This document shows positions 44,118 to 52,789 of a stretch of 64,000 nucleotides of DNA, piece by piece. The translations under genes and the position numbers were made by a program. The first letter of the stretch is position 1; the number at the start of each line of letters is the position of its first letter. The notes under the pieces are model-generated. The model worked only from the letters and a program-made list of their open reading frames with translations. It was not told the DNA's origin and ran no database searches. Where the stretch lies: assembly GCF_003013815.1 (NCBI RefSeq), contig NZ_PRLH01000183.1:1-64000 (forward strand). Direction: 5' to 3'. This DNA comes from Cyanothece sp. BG0011 (GTDB taxonomy: Bacteria; Cyanobacteriota; Cyanobacteriia; Cyanobacteriales; Microcystaceae).

Positions 44118-45299
44118 ATGGAATCATTATTTAATCTGGATTTACAACCTTTATTAGATCACAAAAGTGATCTTTGTCTATCAATTTATTTACCTACGTA
44201 TAAAAAAGGAGCCGAAACACAACAAAACTTTATTCGTTTCAAAAATTTAATTCAGCAAGTTCAAGAAAATCTCAGCCATCGCGGTTTAAAAGAGGCAGAT
44301 ATTGACGCTTTTCTCAAACCAGCTTACGAATTACTCGATGATCGAGAAAGTTATTTTTGGGAACACCAAGATTTAGGCCTAGGGGTATTTTGTAGTTCTA
44401 ATTTTTGGCAAACCTATCGTCTACCTACCTCTTTTGAAGAAATGGTAATCGTTTCTGATCATTTTTACATTAAGCCATTAATGCGGTTTATGAATCTGAA
44501 TCAACCTTTTTATTTATTAGCCTTAAGTCAAAACGAAGTGCGATTATTTAAAGGTAATCGCCATGATATTAAAGCAATGGAATTAGACGATATACCTCGC
44601 AGTTTGGCCGAAGCACTGCGTTATGATGATCCTGAAAAACAACTACAGTTTCATAGTAGTTCTCGCGGCGGAAATTCTCAGCCACTTTATCATGGTCATG
44701 GGGTAGGAACAACGGATAATAAGAAGGATATTGAACGTTATTTTCAAGCGATTGATAATGGTTTAATGTCTTTATTACCAGTGGATAAACATACTCCTTT
44801 AATGTTAGCAGGGGTAGATTATCTGATTTCTATGTTTCAAGATATCAGTTCTTATCCTAATCTCATTAAAGATGCAATTATCGGTAATCCAGAGACTTTG
44901 TTACCTCAACAATTACACGAACAAGCATTACCAATTTTACACAAAGCGTTAGACCAAAAACAACAAGAAAGTATCGAAGAGTATCAAAATAAACAAGGAA
45001 CCGGGGAAGCCAGCGATCGCTTATCAAAGATTCTAACGGCTGCTTATAATGGTCAAATTGATACGTTAATGTTGGCAGAAAATGAAGAAAAATGGGGAGA
45101 TTTTGATCCTAATAATTATGAATTAGATATTCATTCTGAAAGAAGTCTTCAGAGTAATGACTTGTTAGAATTAGCCGCTTTTCATACGGTTAAACAAGGG
45201 GGAGAAGTGTACTTAATGGATAAAAATACTTTACCTAATAACTCTTCAGCAGCAGCGATTTTTCGTTATCCTGTTGTTAATTATGGAATCAATGGTTAA
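44118..45299 (+). CDS. baeRF-like protein (bacterial homologue of release factor eRF1)
   Basis: A 393-residue cytosolic protein resembling the bacterial archaeo-eukaryotic release-factor families (baeRF, group 3 or 7). It opens with LLDHKSDLCLSIYLPTYKKG, a typical start, continues with the central FYLLALSQNEVRLFKGNRHD strand block and ends in an L7Ae-like part (AAYNGQIDTLMLAENEEKWG). These proteins often keep company with hibernation or stress genes and may act on stalled ribosomes; the catalytic GGQ is not present. Function inferred only. Confidence 0.78.
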   Translation: MESLFNLDLQPLLDHKSDLCLSIYLPTYKKGAETQQNFIRFKNLIQQVQENLSHRGLKEADIDAFLKPAYELLDDRESYFWEHQDLGLGVFCSSNFWQTYRLPTSFEEMVIVSDHFYIKPLMRFMNLNQPFYLLALSQNEVRLFKGNRHDIKAMELDDIPRSLAEALRYDDPEKQLQFHSSSRGGNSQPLYHGHGVGTTDNKKDIERYFQAIDNGLMSLLPVDKHTPLMLAGVDYLISMFQDISSYPNLIKDAIIGNPETLLPQQLHEQALPILHKALDQKQQESIEEYQNKQGTGEASDRLSKILTAAYNGQIDTLMLAENEEKWGDFDPNNYELDIHSERSLQSNDLLELAAFHTVKQGGEVYLMDKNTLPNNSSAAAIFRYPVVNYGING

Positions 45300-45332
45300 A
45301 GATTGCTTCGGGGGATTTTCATTACGAAACCT

Positions 45333-45359
45333 TGTAGGGTGGGCATTGCCCACCTTACA
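45333..45359. repeat. Palindrome of the GGTGGGCAATGCCCACC family
   Basis: TGTAGGGTGGG, five bases, CCCACCTTACA, in the gap after the baeRF-like gene. It may act as a terminator for that gene. Confidence 0.8.
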
Positions 45360-45409
45360 GTAATATATTCTGTTACCATATATAAGGTATGGATCAGAGG
45401 TGAAGCTAA

Positions 45410-45568
45410 ATGTTTACAAAATTCCCCACTTGGTTATTAGGTTTATTGTTAATTTTAACCGCAACTTTTACCACTCAATATTTTAATTTTGCCATGATGG
45501 GATTAACGGTTTTTGTCTTAGCTTATTTAACGAAAGGAATGCGAAAGAATAACAATAAGTTTCAATAA
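45410..45568 (+). CDS. Small two-helix membrane protein (52 residues)
   Basis: ATG 45410 is preceded by AGAGGTGA at good spacing. The product starts MFTKFPTWLLGLLLILTATF and has a second hydrophobic stretch AMMGLTVFVLAYL before a basic, Asn-rich tail (GMRKNNNKFQ). The positive end suggests that it stays on the cytoplasmic side. It is too short for most gene finders and belongs to no family I know. Convergent with the next gene, eight bases apart. Confidence 0.6.
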   Translation: MFTKFPTWLLGLLLILTATFTTQYFNFAMMGLTVFVLAYLTKGMRKNNNKFQ

Positions 45569-45576
45569 CTAAGGAT

Positions 45577-46233
45577 TTACAAGATACGAAAAGAATCAAA
45601 GAAACTCATAATTATTTCGGATATAGCATCGGTTTGACTGGGGTTAGCTACTGCTAAAACATAAATTCTATCATTAATTAAATAAACTCGAAAACTAATT
45701 AACTCATCTTCATTTTTCATGGTTAATTGTTTGCCAATATCAGTTTCAAAGGTAATATTTTTATCCGTGATTAAAATAAAGTTTGTTTTTTTAACAATTC
45801 CCTGTTTAACTTGCTCTAATAATTGCTCTTTATTGGCGATTTGATTAGGATTTAACTTATCAGAATAAGCAGCCACAAAGCGATAATTTTGGGGATGACT
45901 GGCTAAAACTTGAAAAGATAAATTACTATTTTCTAACTCGATAGAAACTTCTTCAGAACTTTGTATTCCTTGGGGTATCCAAACCGAAAAATTCCCCTCT
46001 TGAAAGATAAATTTTTGCCAGCGAAGTTCCCTTGTATCAATGGTTAGCAGTTGGGAAGGATGTTCGATATTATTAGATTCAGATTGTTGTTGCAACCGTT
46101 GGATCTCTTGATCCATTAACCTTTGTCCATCCCTAAAAAAAGTTGGGCGATCTAGTCTTCCTTGGGCTAATATTTGTCCAATAGGATAATAGCAACAACT
46201 AAAAACAATGATAGATACAATAATCTTTTTCAT
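45577..46233 (-). CDS. Unknown exported protein paired with a GUN4-domain gene
   Basis: A 218-residue protein with an N-terminal signal (KKIIVSIIVFSCCYYPIGQI), then a helical segment (RLMDQEIQRLQQQSESNN) and a mixed alpha/beta domain (WQKFIFQEGNFSVWIPQGIQ, NRFVAAYSDKLN-like, YVLAVANPSQTDAISEIIMS). The pattern resembles small periplasmic domains of cyanobacteria without a named family. Its start overlaps the stop of the GUN4-domain gene by four bases (ATGA), so they are co-translated. Confidence 0.68.
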   Translation of the reverse strand: MKKIIVSIIVFSCCYYPIGQILAQGRLDRPTFFRDGQRLMDQEIQRLQQQSESNNIEHPSQLLTIDTRELRWQKFIFQEGNFSVWIPQGIQSSEEVSIELENSNLSFQVLASHPQNYRFVAAYSDKLNPNQIANKEQLLEQVKQGIVKKTNFILITDKNITFETDIGKQLTMKNEDELISFRVYLINDRIYVLAVANPSQTDAISEIIMSFFDSFRIL

Positions 46234-46814
46234 TGCATTAACTCACATTCAATTAAACGCATAAAGCAAAAAGTTGCCATTTTAAACCCATAGGGAGACT
46301 TCCACCAAATCGCAGGAAACGCACCTTTTGGGGCAGATAGGCTAAAATCCCAGTTAGGATAGTTATTGCCTTCCCATTGTCCATTTTTACGCCATCCCAC
46401 GCGATCGCCATACTTCTGTAGGATATTCACATTTTGAGCGCGTAGGGTGTCGATACTCCCTCCCACATCCAGATAAAGACGCAACTGGATACTAAACCCA
46501 AAGCGATCGCTACTATAATCTCGCCATAGTCTATCAATCACTTGCAAAATATTACAAGGCAGTTGTTTCATGTCGTTGGGGGTGAGATCCTCCCGACTCC
46601 GGTTAACCGCATCGAGGATCACTCGACTGGTTTCTTGATCCGCTTCTTTGAAGTTTCCAGCTTTCAAAAATTCTTGTAATTGGCTATATCTATCGATATC
46701 TGAAACTAATTTTAATTTTTCTTCTAAATATAAGACTTTATCTTTTAAAAACTGCACTTCACTTAAAATTGCAGATAGATCGGGCTGATTTTCTGGGGGG
46801 ATAGATTCAGTCAT
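46230..46814 (-). CDS. GUN4-domain protein
   Basis: A 194-residue cytosolic protein. Residues 20-45 are a coiled segment (VQFLKDKVLYLEEKLKLVSD). The GUN4 domain follows: YSQLQEFLKAGNFKEADQET, then PCNILQVIDRLWRDYSSDRF, FGFSIQLRLYLDVGG and WRKNGQWEGNNYPNWDFSLS. True Gun4 binds porphyrins and stimulates Mg-chelatase; cyanobacteria also have several GUN4-domain paralogues joined to kinases or other parts. The short, partnered form here suggests such a paralogue, not the chelatase cofactor. ATG 46814 is chosen. Confidence 0.85.
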   Translation of the reverse strand: MTESIPPENQPDLSAILSEVQFLKDKVLYLEEKLKLVSDIDRYSQLQEFLKAGNFKEADQETSRVILDAVNRSREDLTPNDMKQLPCNILQVIDRLWRDYSSDRFGFSIQLRLYLDVGGSIDTLRAQNVNILQKYGDRVGWRKNGQWEGNNYPNWDFSLSAPKGAFPAIWWKSPYGFKMATFCFMRLIECELMQ

Positions 46815-46969
46815 AATCAATTCTCGGTAATAAATCAATGATATCTTAAGAAAGTTCAGACAAATCTCAGGAAATTTTCATTTCTTTCTGTTTTAATGAT
46901 ATTACATTCCTGAAAGGATAGTCTATTGTTTTTTTTGTATAATTAATTGAAAGTAGTTTACGGCAAAAT

Positions 46970-48160
46970 ATGGTAACATCTCATTCTTCAAACTCGGTTA
47001 GTTATGATATCGAAAAAACTGTTCTGGATCGTTATCAAGAAGGGGCAAAAGTTCAACAACCTAGTTTATGTTGTCCCACAGAATACGAGGGAAACTATTT
47101 AGAAATTTTACCCCAAGAAATCATCGAAAAAGATTACGGTTGCGGTGATCCGACTCGTTATATTGCTGAGGGAGAAACAGTTTTAGATTTAGGCTCAGGG
47201 ACGGGTAAAAATTGTTATATTTTAGCCCAAAAAGTGGGTCAAACGGGTCAAGTGATCGGGGTAGATTTTAATGATGAGATGTTGAAAATCGCCCGCAAAT
47301 ATCAGCAAGAAATCGCTGACAAGATTGGAACTTATAACACTAAATTTGTCAAGGGTAAAATACAAGATTTAACCCTAGATTTAGATTTAGTTGAAAGTTG
47401 GTTACGGGATCATCCCATTCAATCAGTGGATGATTTAAGTCAGTTTGAAAGTGAATGCGATCGCCTACGTAAAGAGTCGCCTTTAGTGGCAGATGATAGC
47501 ATTGATGTTGTTATTTCTAACTGCGTTTTAAACTTGGTGAAACCTAACGATAAACAACAGTTATTTGAAGAACTCTATCGGGTTTTAAAACGGGGTGGAA
47601 GGGCAGTTATTTCTGATATTGTCTGTGATGAAGATCCTACGGAAACCATTCTCAATGATCCTGATTTATGGAGTGGTTGTATTGCAGGAGCATTCCGAGA
47701 AGATGAATTTTTAAAGATGTTTGAAAAAGTAGGATTTTATGGGGTTGAAATCCTCAAACGAGAGGAAACACCTTGGCAAGTAATTGATGGGGTAGAATTT
47801 CGTTCCATGACAATTCGTGCTTATAAAGGAAAAGAAGGGCCTTGTTTAGAAAGAAAACAATCCATTATTTATAAAGGGCCTTGGAAACAAGTTCAAGACG
47901 ATGACGGACACATTTTTTGTCGGGGAGAAAGGATGGCAGTTTGTGATAAAACTTATCAGATTTTAACCCGTGCTGAAAGTCCTTATCAACAAGATATTAT
48001 TGGGGTTCCTCCTTATCAAGAAATCCCTCTAGAAGAAGCAACAGAATTTAGTTGCAAAAATAAGGCTATTCGTCATCCTAAAGAAACCAAAGGCAGTGAT
48101 TATCATCTAACAGAAATAAACGAAGATATGGACTGTTGTACCCCTGGAGAATGTTGTTAA
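46970..48160 (+). CDS. arsM: Arsenite S-adenosylmethionine methyltransferase
   Basis: Methylates As(III) with SAM. The 396-residue protein has SAM-binding ETVLDLGSGTGKNCYILAQK and the cysteines expected for arsenic binding: an early pair (LCCPTEYE), then ISNCVLNL and DLWSGCIAGAF. The C-terminus ends CCTPGECC, a Cys-rich tail present in several cyanobacterial ArsM proteins. It heads a row arsM-arsS-TVP38, which fits arsenosugar formation rather than simple methylation. Confidence 0.92.
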   Translation: MVTSHSSNSVSYDIEKTVLDRYQEGAKVQQPSLCCPTEYEGNYLEILPQEIIEKDYGCGDPTRYIAEGETVLDLGSGTGKNCYILAQKVGQTGQVIGVDFNDEMLKIARKYQQEIADKIGTYNTKFVKGKIQDLTLDLDLVESWLRDHPIQSVDDLSQFESECDRLRKESPLVADDSIDVVISNCVLNLVKPNDKQQLFEELYRVLKRGGRAVISDIVCDEDPTETILNDPDLWSGCIAGAFREDEFLKMFEKVGFYGVEILKREETPWQVIDGVEFRSMTIRAYKGKEGPCLERKQSIIYKGPWKQVQDDDGHIFCRGERMAVCDKTYQILTRAESPYQQDIIGVPPYQEIPLEEATEFSCKNKAIRHPKETKGSDYHLTEINEDMDCCTPGECC

Positions 48161-48229
48161 GTTTCAGTAATCAGTTAACAGTGATCAGTTATAGATTACT
48201 GTTAACAACTTATTGATATGGAGAAAAAA

Positions 48230-49228
48230 ATGATTGCTTTAAATACGAATCAAGTTACACCCTTTCATCAAAAAATAAAAGAGCCTTTAAATAAACAAAA
48301 AATTACCGTATTACAAATCAATTTAGGTCGACGTTGTAACCTTGCTTGTAACCATTGTCATGTCGAAGCAAGTCCCAAACGGACAGAAGAATTATCACCG
48401 GAAATTTGTCAACAATTAATTGAATTAATTGACCGCTTTCCCCAGATTGAAACCGTCGATTTAACGGGAGGCGCACCGGAAATGAACTACGGGTTTAAAC
48501 CCTTAGTTGAAGCAGCTAGAAACGCCAAAAAAGAAGTGATTGTACGATCAAATTTAACTATATTTTTTGAGCAGGGTTTTGAAGATTTACCCGAATATTT
48601 TGCTAAACATCAGTTAAGAGTCATTGCGTCTTTACCTTGTTATTTAGAGGATAATGTCGATAAACAAAGAGGTAAAGGGGTTTATAATGCTTCTATTCGT
48701 GCCATTCAAAAACTGAATCAATTAGGTTATGCAAATGATCCTAATTTAATCCTAGATTTAGTCTATAATCCTCCCATTCCTAGCAATGAAAACTTTTCTT
48801 TAACTCCTAATCAAGTTAACTTAGAAAAAGATTACAAATCCTTCCTTAAAGACAACTTTGATCTTCAATTCAATCAACTATTTACTATTACCAATTTACC
48901 CATTGGTAGAGTAAAAACATATTTGCAAAACAAAAAAATATATGATTCTTATCTGCAATTTTTAGAGTCTCATTATAACCCCCAAACCCTAGAGCATATT
49001 ATGTGTCGTAATCAACTTTCTGTTGATTATTTAGGGAACATTTATGACTGTGATTTTAATCAAATGGAAGATATTTCAGCTACTTTACCCAATGGGCAAG
49101 CTTTAACCGTAGAAACCTTATTAAAACTTGGTAATTTAGAGGTTATTAATGACATTAAAACTGCCGATTATTGTTATGGTTGTACTGCTGGAAGTGGGTC
49201 AAGTTGTGGCGGAGCATTAATTGAATAG
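48230..49228 (+). CDS. arsS: Arsenosugar biosynthesis radical SAM protein ArsS
   Basis: Radical SAM enzyme that is thought to transfer a 5'-deoxyadenosyl group to dimethylarsenite on the way to arsenosugars. The iron-sulfur motif is CNLACNHCH (CxxxCxxC), inside LQINLGRRCNLACNHCHVEA; the C-terminal DUF3641 part has CRNQLSVDYLGNIYDCDFNQ and CYGCTAGSGSSCGG. GGAG at 48220-48223 fits the ATG at 48230 and not the ATG at 48218, which it overlaps. 70 bases separate it from arsM. Confidence 0.93.
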   Translation: MIALNTNQVTPFHQKIKEPLNKQKITVLQINLGRRCNLACNHCHVEASPKRTEELSPEICQQLIELIDRFPQIETVDLTGGAPEMNYGFKPLVEAARNAKKEVIVRSNLTIFFEQGFEDLPEYFAKHQLRVIASLPCYLEDNVDKQRGKGVYNASIRAIQKLNQLGYANDPNLILDLVYNPPIPSNENFSLTPNQVNLEKDYKSFLKDNFDLQFNQLFTITNLPIGRVKTYLQNKKIYDSYLQFLESHYNPQTLEHIMCRNQLSVDYLGNIYDCDFNQMEDISATLPNGQALTVETLLKLGNLEVINDIKTADYCYGCTAGSGSSCGGALIE

Positions 49229-49256
49229 ATTGAGTTATGAATTTTAGTAAAAAACC

Positions 49257-49988
49257 ATGCTTAAAACAACAAAATCAAGACAGAGATTATTAAAGTTAGG
49301 AGGAATAGCTGTGTTAACGGTTGCTACAATAATTCTTATCAAACAGCTAGGTATTGTAGATGCTTTTAGTATCACTGAAACCCTACAAAATTTATTACAA
49401 TGGATACAAGATTTAGGAACGATTGGTTATTTAATCTTTACTTTAGTGTATATCTTATCAGCCATTTTATTAATTCCTGCTTCCATTTTAACCTTGGGTG
49501 CCGGTGCTATTTTTAATGTGGTGAAAGGTTCTATTTTAGTGTCTATTGCTTCGATGTTAGGAGCTATTGTAGCCTTTTTAATCGGACGTTATTTAGCCAG
49601 AGGATGGGTGTCTAAACAAATAGAAAAATATCCAAAATTTCAAGTCGTTGATGAAGCAGTGGCACAAGAAGGATGGAAAATTGTAGGATTAACTCGCTTA
49701 TCTCCTGTCCTCCCTTTTGTTATTTTAAACTACGCTTTTGGGATTACTCAAGTCTCCTTAAAAGATTATATAACCGCTTCTTGGTTTGGGATGTTACCGG
49801 GGACAATTATGTATGTTTATATTGGTTCTCTCATTGGTAATATTGCAACATTAGGGGCAGGAGGAAGGGAAAGAACCTCTTTAGAATGGGCATTATATAT
49901 TGTTGGATTAATTGCTACTGTATTGGTTACTGTGTATGTTACTAAATTGTCTCAAAATGCTTTAAATAATCAAATTGAAAAAAGTTAA
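49257..49988 (+). CDS. TVP38/TMEM64-family membrane protein in the arsenic row
   Basis: A 243-residue membrane protein of the DedA/VTT superfamily with about six helices. The conserved segment reads GAGAIFNVVKGSILVSIASM followed by GRYLARGW, and a second one RLSPVLPFVILNYAFGITQV. In cyanobacteria such a gene often follows arsS (as I recall for Synechocystis slr0303-slr0305). It may move an arsenolipid precursor or arsenosugar across the membrane; that is inference. Confidence 0.85.
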   Translation: MLKTTKSRQRLLKLGGIAVLTVATIILIKQLGIVDAFSITETLQNLLQWIQDLGTIGYLIFTLVYILSAILLIPASILTLGAGAIFNVVKGSILVSIASMLGAIVAFLIGRYLARGWVSKQIEKYPKFQVVDEAVAQEGWKIVGLTRLSPVLPFVILNYAFGITQVSLKDYITASWFGMLPGTIMYVYIGSLIGNIATLGAGGRERTSLEWALYIVGLIATVLVTVYVTKLSQNALNNQIEKS

Positions 49989-50039
49989 ACTGTCCAAACA
50001 AAGGTTACTTTCATTATTCATTGGTAATTTTATTGTTCA

Positions 50040-50693
50040 TCAGATTTCTTTTTGTATGTTAGTTGAACCTTTCCGAAAAATAAGCCAACTGATTACAGTT
50101 GTCCAGCACAACAAAATGAGTGCCACAAAGCGTTCATATAAACCATTAATATTATTAGGCATTTGAAAGAAAGGAGGGGCAACAATAAGCCAAATCACAG
50201 CAGTGGCCACCGTAAAATATTGCCACCTACGGTTAATTTTACGCAACCCAAAGGACAGTAAAAAACAAATTAGGGGAAACATTAAACCTAGCACATATAC
50301 TGCATAGAGGTGGACTGAAAAACCAGAACTATCGGGAAGATGGGCATATTGATCATGTTCTGAAATGATAAGAATGTCGATACCCAACAAGAATAATAAG
50401 GTTGCACCGAGTTGCCAACGCCAGTCTCCTAAGTTCCAACGCCACAAAGCGATCGCACAAACCATTAAACTAATGGCATAAAGATTCAGTCCGACATCTT
50501 GAATCCAAGCATAGTCACCAATAGCTAAATTACTGATAGTTTGACTAATAGGATTATAACTGTCAAGTACAATAATTCCGACAAAATCAGTCAGCAAAAC
50601 AATCACATTACCAGCAATTCCTACAATTCCACAAATTTGAAAAAATATTTGACTCGAACGACCCAAACTTGAACGGAAATTTTCTTTATCCAT
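50040..50693 (-). CDS. DUF998 membrane protein
   Basis: A 217-residue integral-membrane protein with six helices. It starts with QICGIVGIAGNVIVLLTDFV and has the DUF998 loop SYNPISQTISNLAIGDYAWI, then WQLGATLLFLLGIDILIIS and VHLYAVYVLGLMFPLICFLL. Family members are of unknown function; the SxxISxL loop is the recognisable mark. Convergent with the TVP38 gene with 51 bases between them. Confidence 0.82.
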   Translation of the reverse strand: MDKENFRSSLGRSSQIFFQICGIVGIAGNVIVLLTDFVGIIVLDSYNPISQTISNLAIGDYAWIQDVGLNLYAISLMVCAIALWRWNLGDWRWQLGATLLFLLGIDILIISEHDQYAHLPDSSGFSVHLYAVYVLGLMFPLICFLLSFGLRKINRRWQYFTVATAVIWLIVAPPFFQMPNNINGLYERFVALILLCWTTVISWLIFRKGSTNIQKEI

Positions 50694-51189
50694 CTTAAAT
50701 CTATAGTGATATCAGCCAACAAATATGGTCAGCCTAATGTGCGATAAACCTTGACTAACATTTATTATCTTTTAGTCTAAGTAAGCTAGAGAATTATCTA
50801 ATCAGTCTAAAGGGGGATTTTAAATAAAAAAGCTGATTAATACCCCGCTTTTTGTTTTTATAACTATCTTCTTTAGTTATCTCCTTAACAATATAGCTTT
50901 CTTTAAATTTATCAGTCATTGGGTAGATGAATGGTCTTCAGTCGGTTTGATAAATTTATCACCATAGGTGAAAATTGCTGTAAATCGTAACAGGTTGCTG
51001 AGAACAACTGTCTAATTCTAAGACTTAAAAACGCTAAATTTTGTTACATATTGTCATAACCAGCAGAAACCCAGTCAGGACGCATTATTGAGCAAAATGA
51101 CTTTTTTGCCCTAAAAACGATTTTAAGTAGTCTGAGATACCATAAAAGTAGGCTTAGAACGTTTTTTGTTGTTCAACCCCAAGGAAAAG
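50694..51189. other. Long intergenic region upstream of the FAD-FAD-glutaminase genes
   Basis: About 500 AT-rich bases between divergent genes. I find no convincing gene or RNA. AAAAAAGCTGATT with a later CGCTTTTT (about 50827-50857) is a weak hairpin. The promoters of both flanking units must be here. AAGGA just before 51190 is the ribosome site of the next gene. Confidence 0.5.
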
Positions 51190-52746
51190 ATGGATATTGA
51201 TTATTTAATCGTAGGTAGTGGAATATCTGCATTGGTGTTTGGTTCATTAATGGCCAAAGCAGGGAAACGGGTTCAAATATTAGAGGCCCACGAACATCCG
51301 GGAGGGTTTGGTCATAGTTTTACCATTGGCAATAAATATACTTTTAATGCACAACTGCACTATGTTTGGGACTGTGGTGAAGGAGAAACGGTTAACCGTG
51401 TTCTTCAACAACTTGATTTAGATCAAAAAGTGACGTTTAAACGGTATAATCCTGATGGATTTGATCACATGAGAATGCCAGGTTATGCTGTGGATATTCC
51501 TTCAGATTCTCAAGTTTTGATTGACAGACTATCGAAGTTATTTCCTGAAAAAAAAGATAATATTGCTAGTTTTATTACTGAAGTTAATACCGTTAGCAAA
51601 GGGTTAAAATATTTGACGCAACCTTTAATTTTTGAGCAAATTATCAAGAATTTTGGGGGCGTTTTCACTACTGTAAAATATGTTAGTAGTACCTTACAAG
51701 ATGTTTTTGATAAGTTTAACTTACCGAAAGAAGCACAAACGTTATTAGCATTACAATGGCCTGATTTTTTATTACCACCGGAACAACTTTCTTTTTATGC
51801 GTGGGTTATTCTATTTACCGCTTATCAAAGAGGGGCCTATTATCCCGATAAACATTTTGAATTTGTCATTGATTCTTTGGTAGAAGTCATTAAAGAAAAT
51901 AACGGAGAAATCTTATACGAACAAGAAGTTATTGACTTTATTGTAAATGATAAAACCGTTAAAGGGGTTAAGGCCATTGATCGAAATACCCATGAAACAA
52001 AAGAGTTTACAGGTAAGACAGTTATTTGTAATATTGATCCCAAAAAAGCCGCTAAAATGATCGGATTTGATAAATTTTCTTGGTCAGTTCAACAAAAATT
52101 AAAGTATGAATATTCCCCGTCTAATTATGTTGCTTATTGTGTGGTTAAAGATATTGATTTAAGAGAGTATGGTTTTGGAGAATGGAATACCTTTCACAGT
52201 GAACAAAAGGACTTAAATACTGCATTTAAGCAGATGTATGAAGAGAATGATTTTTCTCAATTGAGTTTTGCAATTACCACCCCCACCTTACTAACCAATG
52301 AAGAAAGAGACTGTCCTGAAAATTGCCAAATTGTTGAACTTTTAACCGTGGCTAATTATAACTATTTTAAAGAACTCAGAGAGAAAGATAAGAAGGAATA
52401 TTATCGAAGAAAAGAAGAAATTTTAGATATTATGCTAGACATAATAGAAGAACAATATGTGCCTAATTTTCGAGAACATCTGGTGTTAAAAATGACAGGA
52501 AGTCCCACCACTAATGAGCGATTTTGTTGGTGTCCGATGGGTAATTCCTATGGTTCTAGTTTAACACCAAAACAGATGACAATTGGTCGACTGAGTTCTG
52601 AAAGTTCCCTCAAAAATTTCTATTTTTGTAATGCTTCTTCTGGATATCCTGGGTTTGCACCCACCTTTTGGACTGGGGCAAGTTTATATCAGAAATTATC
52701 AGGAGATTCCATCTTATCAAAAAGTTTAGACAAACAAAATAGTTAA
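51190..52746 (+). CDS. FAD oxidoreductase of the phytoene-desaturase/CrtISO superfamily
   Basis: A 518-residue flavoprotein. The dinucleotide-binding fold starts MDIDYLIVGSGISALVFGSL with EAHEHPGGFGHSF; the C-terminal FAD motif is GYPGFAPTFWTGASLYQKLS. This pattern is shared by carotenoid isomerases, retinol saturases and related enzymes. No carotenoid gene is close, so the substrate may be another hydrophobic or polyene compound. AAGGA five bases before the ATG at 51190 decides the start over a TTG at 51166. Another FAD gene follows after 43 bases. Confidence 0.85.
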   Translation: MDIDYLIVGSGISALVFGSLMAKAGKRVQILEAHEHPGGFGHSFTIGNKYTFNAQLHYVWDCGEGETVNRVLQQLDLDQKVTFKRYNPDGFDHMRMPGYAVDIPSDSQVLIDRLSKLFPEKKDNIASFITEVNTVSKGLKYLTQPLIFEQIIKNFGGVFTTVKYVSSTLQDVFDKFNLPKEAQTLLALQWPDFLLPPEQLSFYAWVILFTAYQRGAYYPDKHFEFVIDSLVEVIKENNGEILYEQEVIDFIVNDKTVKGVKAIDRNTHETKEFTGKTVICNIDPKKAAKMIGFDKFSWSVQQKLKYEYSPSNYVAYCVVKDIDLREYGFGEWNTFHSEQKDLNTAFKQMYEENDFSQLSFAITTPTLLTNEERDCPENCQIVELLTVANYNYFKELREKDKKEYYRRKEEILDIMLDIIEEQYVPNFREHLVLKMTGSPTTNERFCWCPMGNSYGSSLTPKQMTIGRLSSESSLKNFYFCNASSGYPGFAPTFWTGASLYQKLSGDSILSKSLDKQNS

Positions 52747-52789
52747 CAAAATTGTTAATGGTTGAGTTATAAAATAGGAGATTAATATC

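Noticed and set aside
50694-51189. Riboswitch or small RNA in the long gap before the FAD genes
   Set aside because: Only weak pairing and no recognisable core motif.
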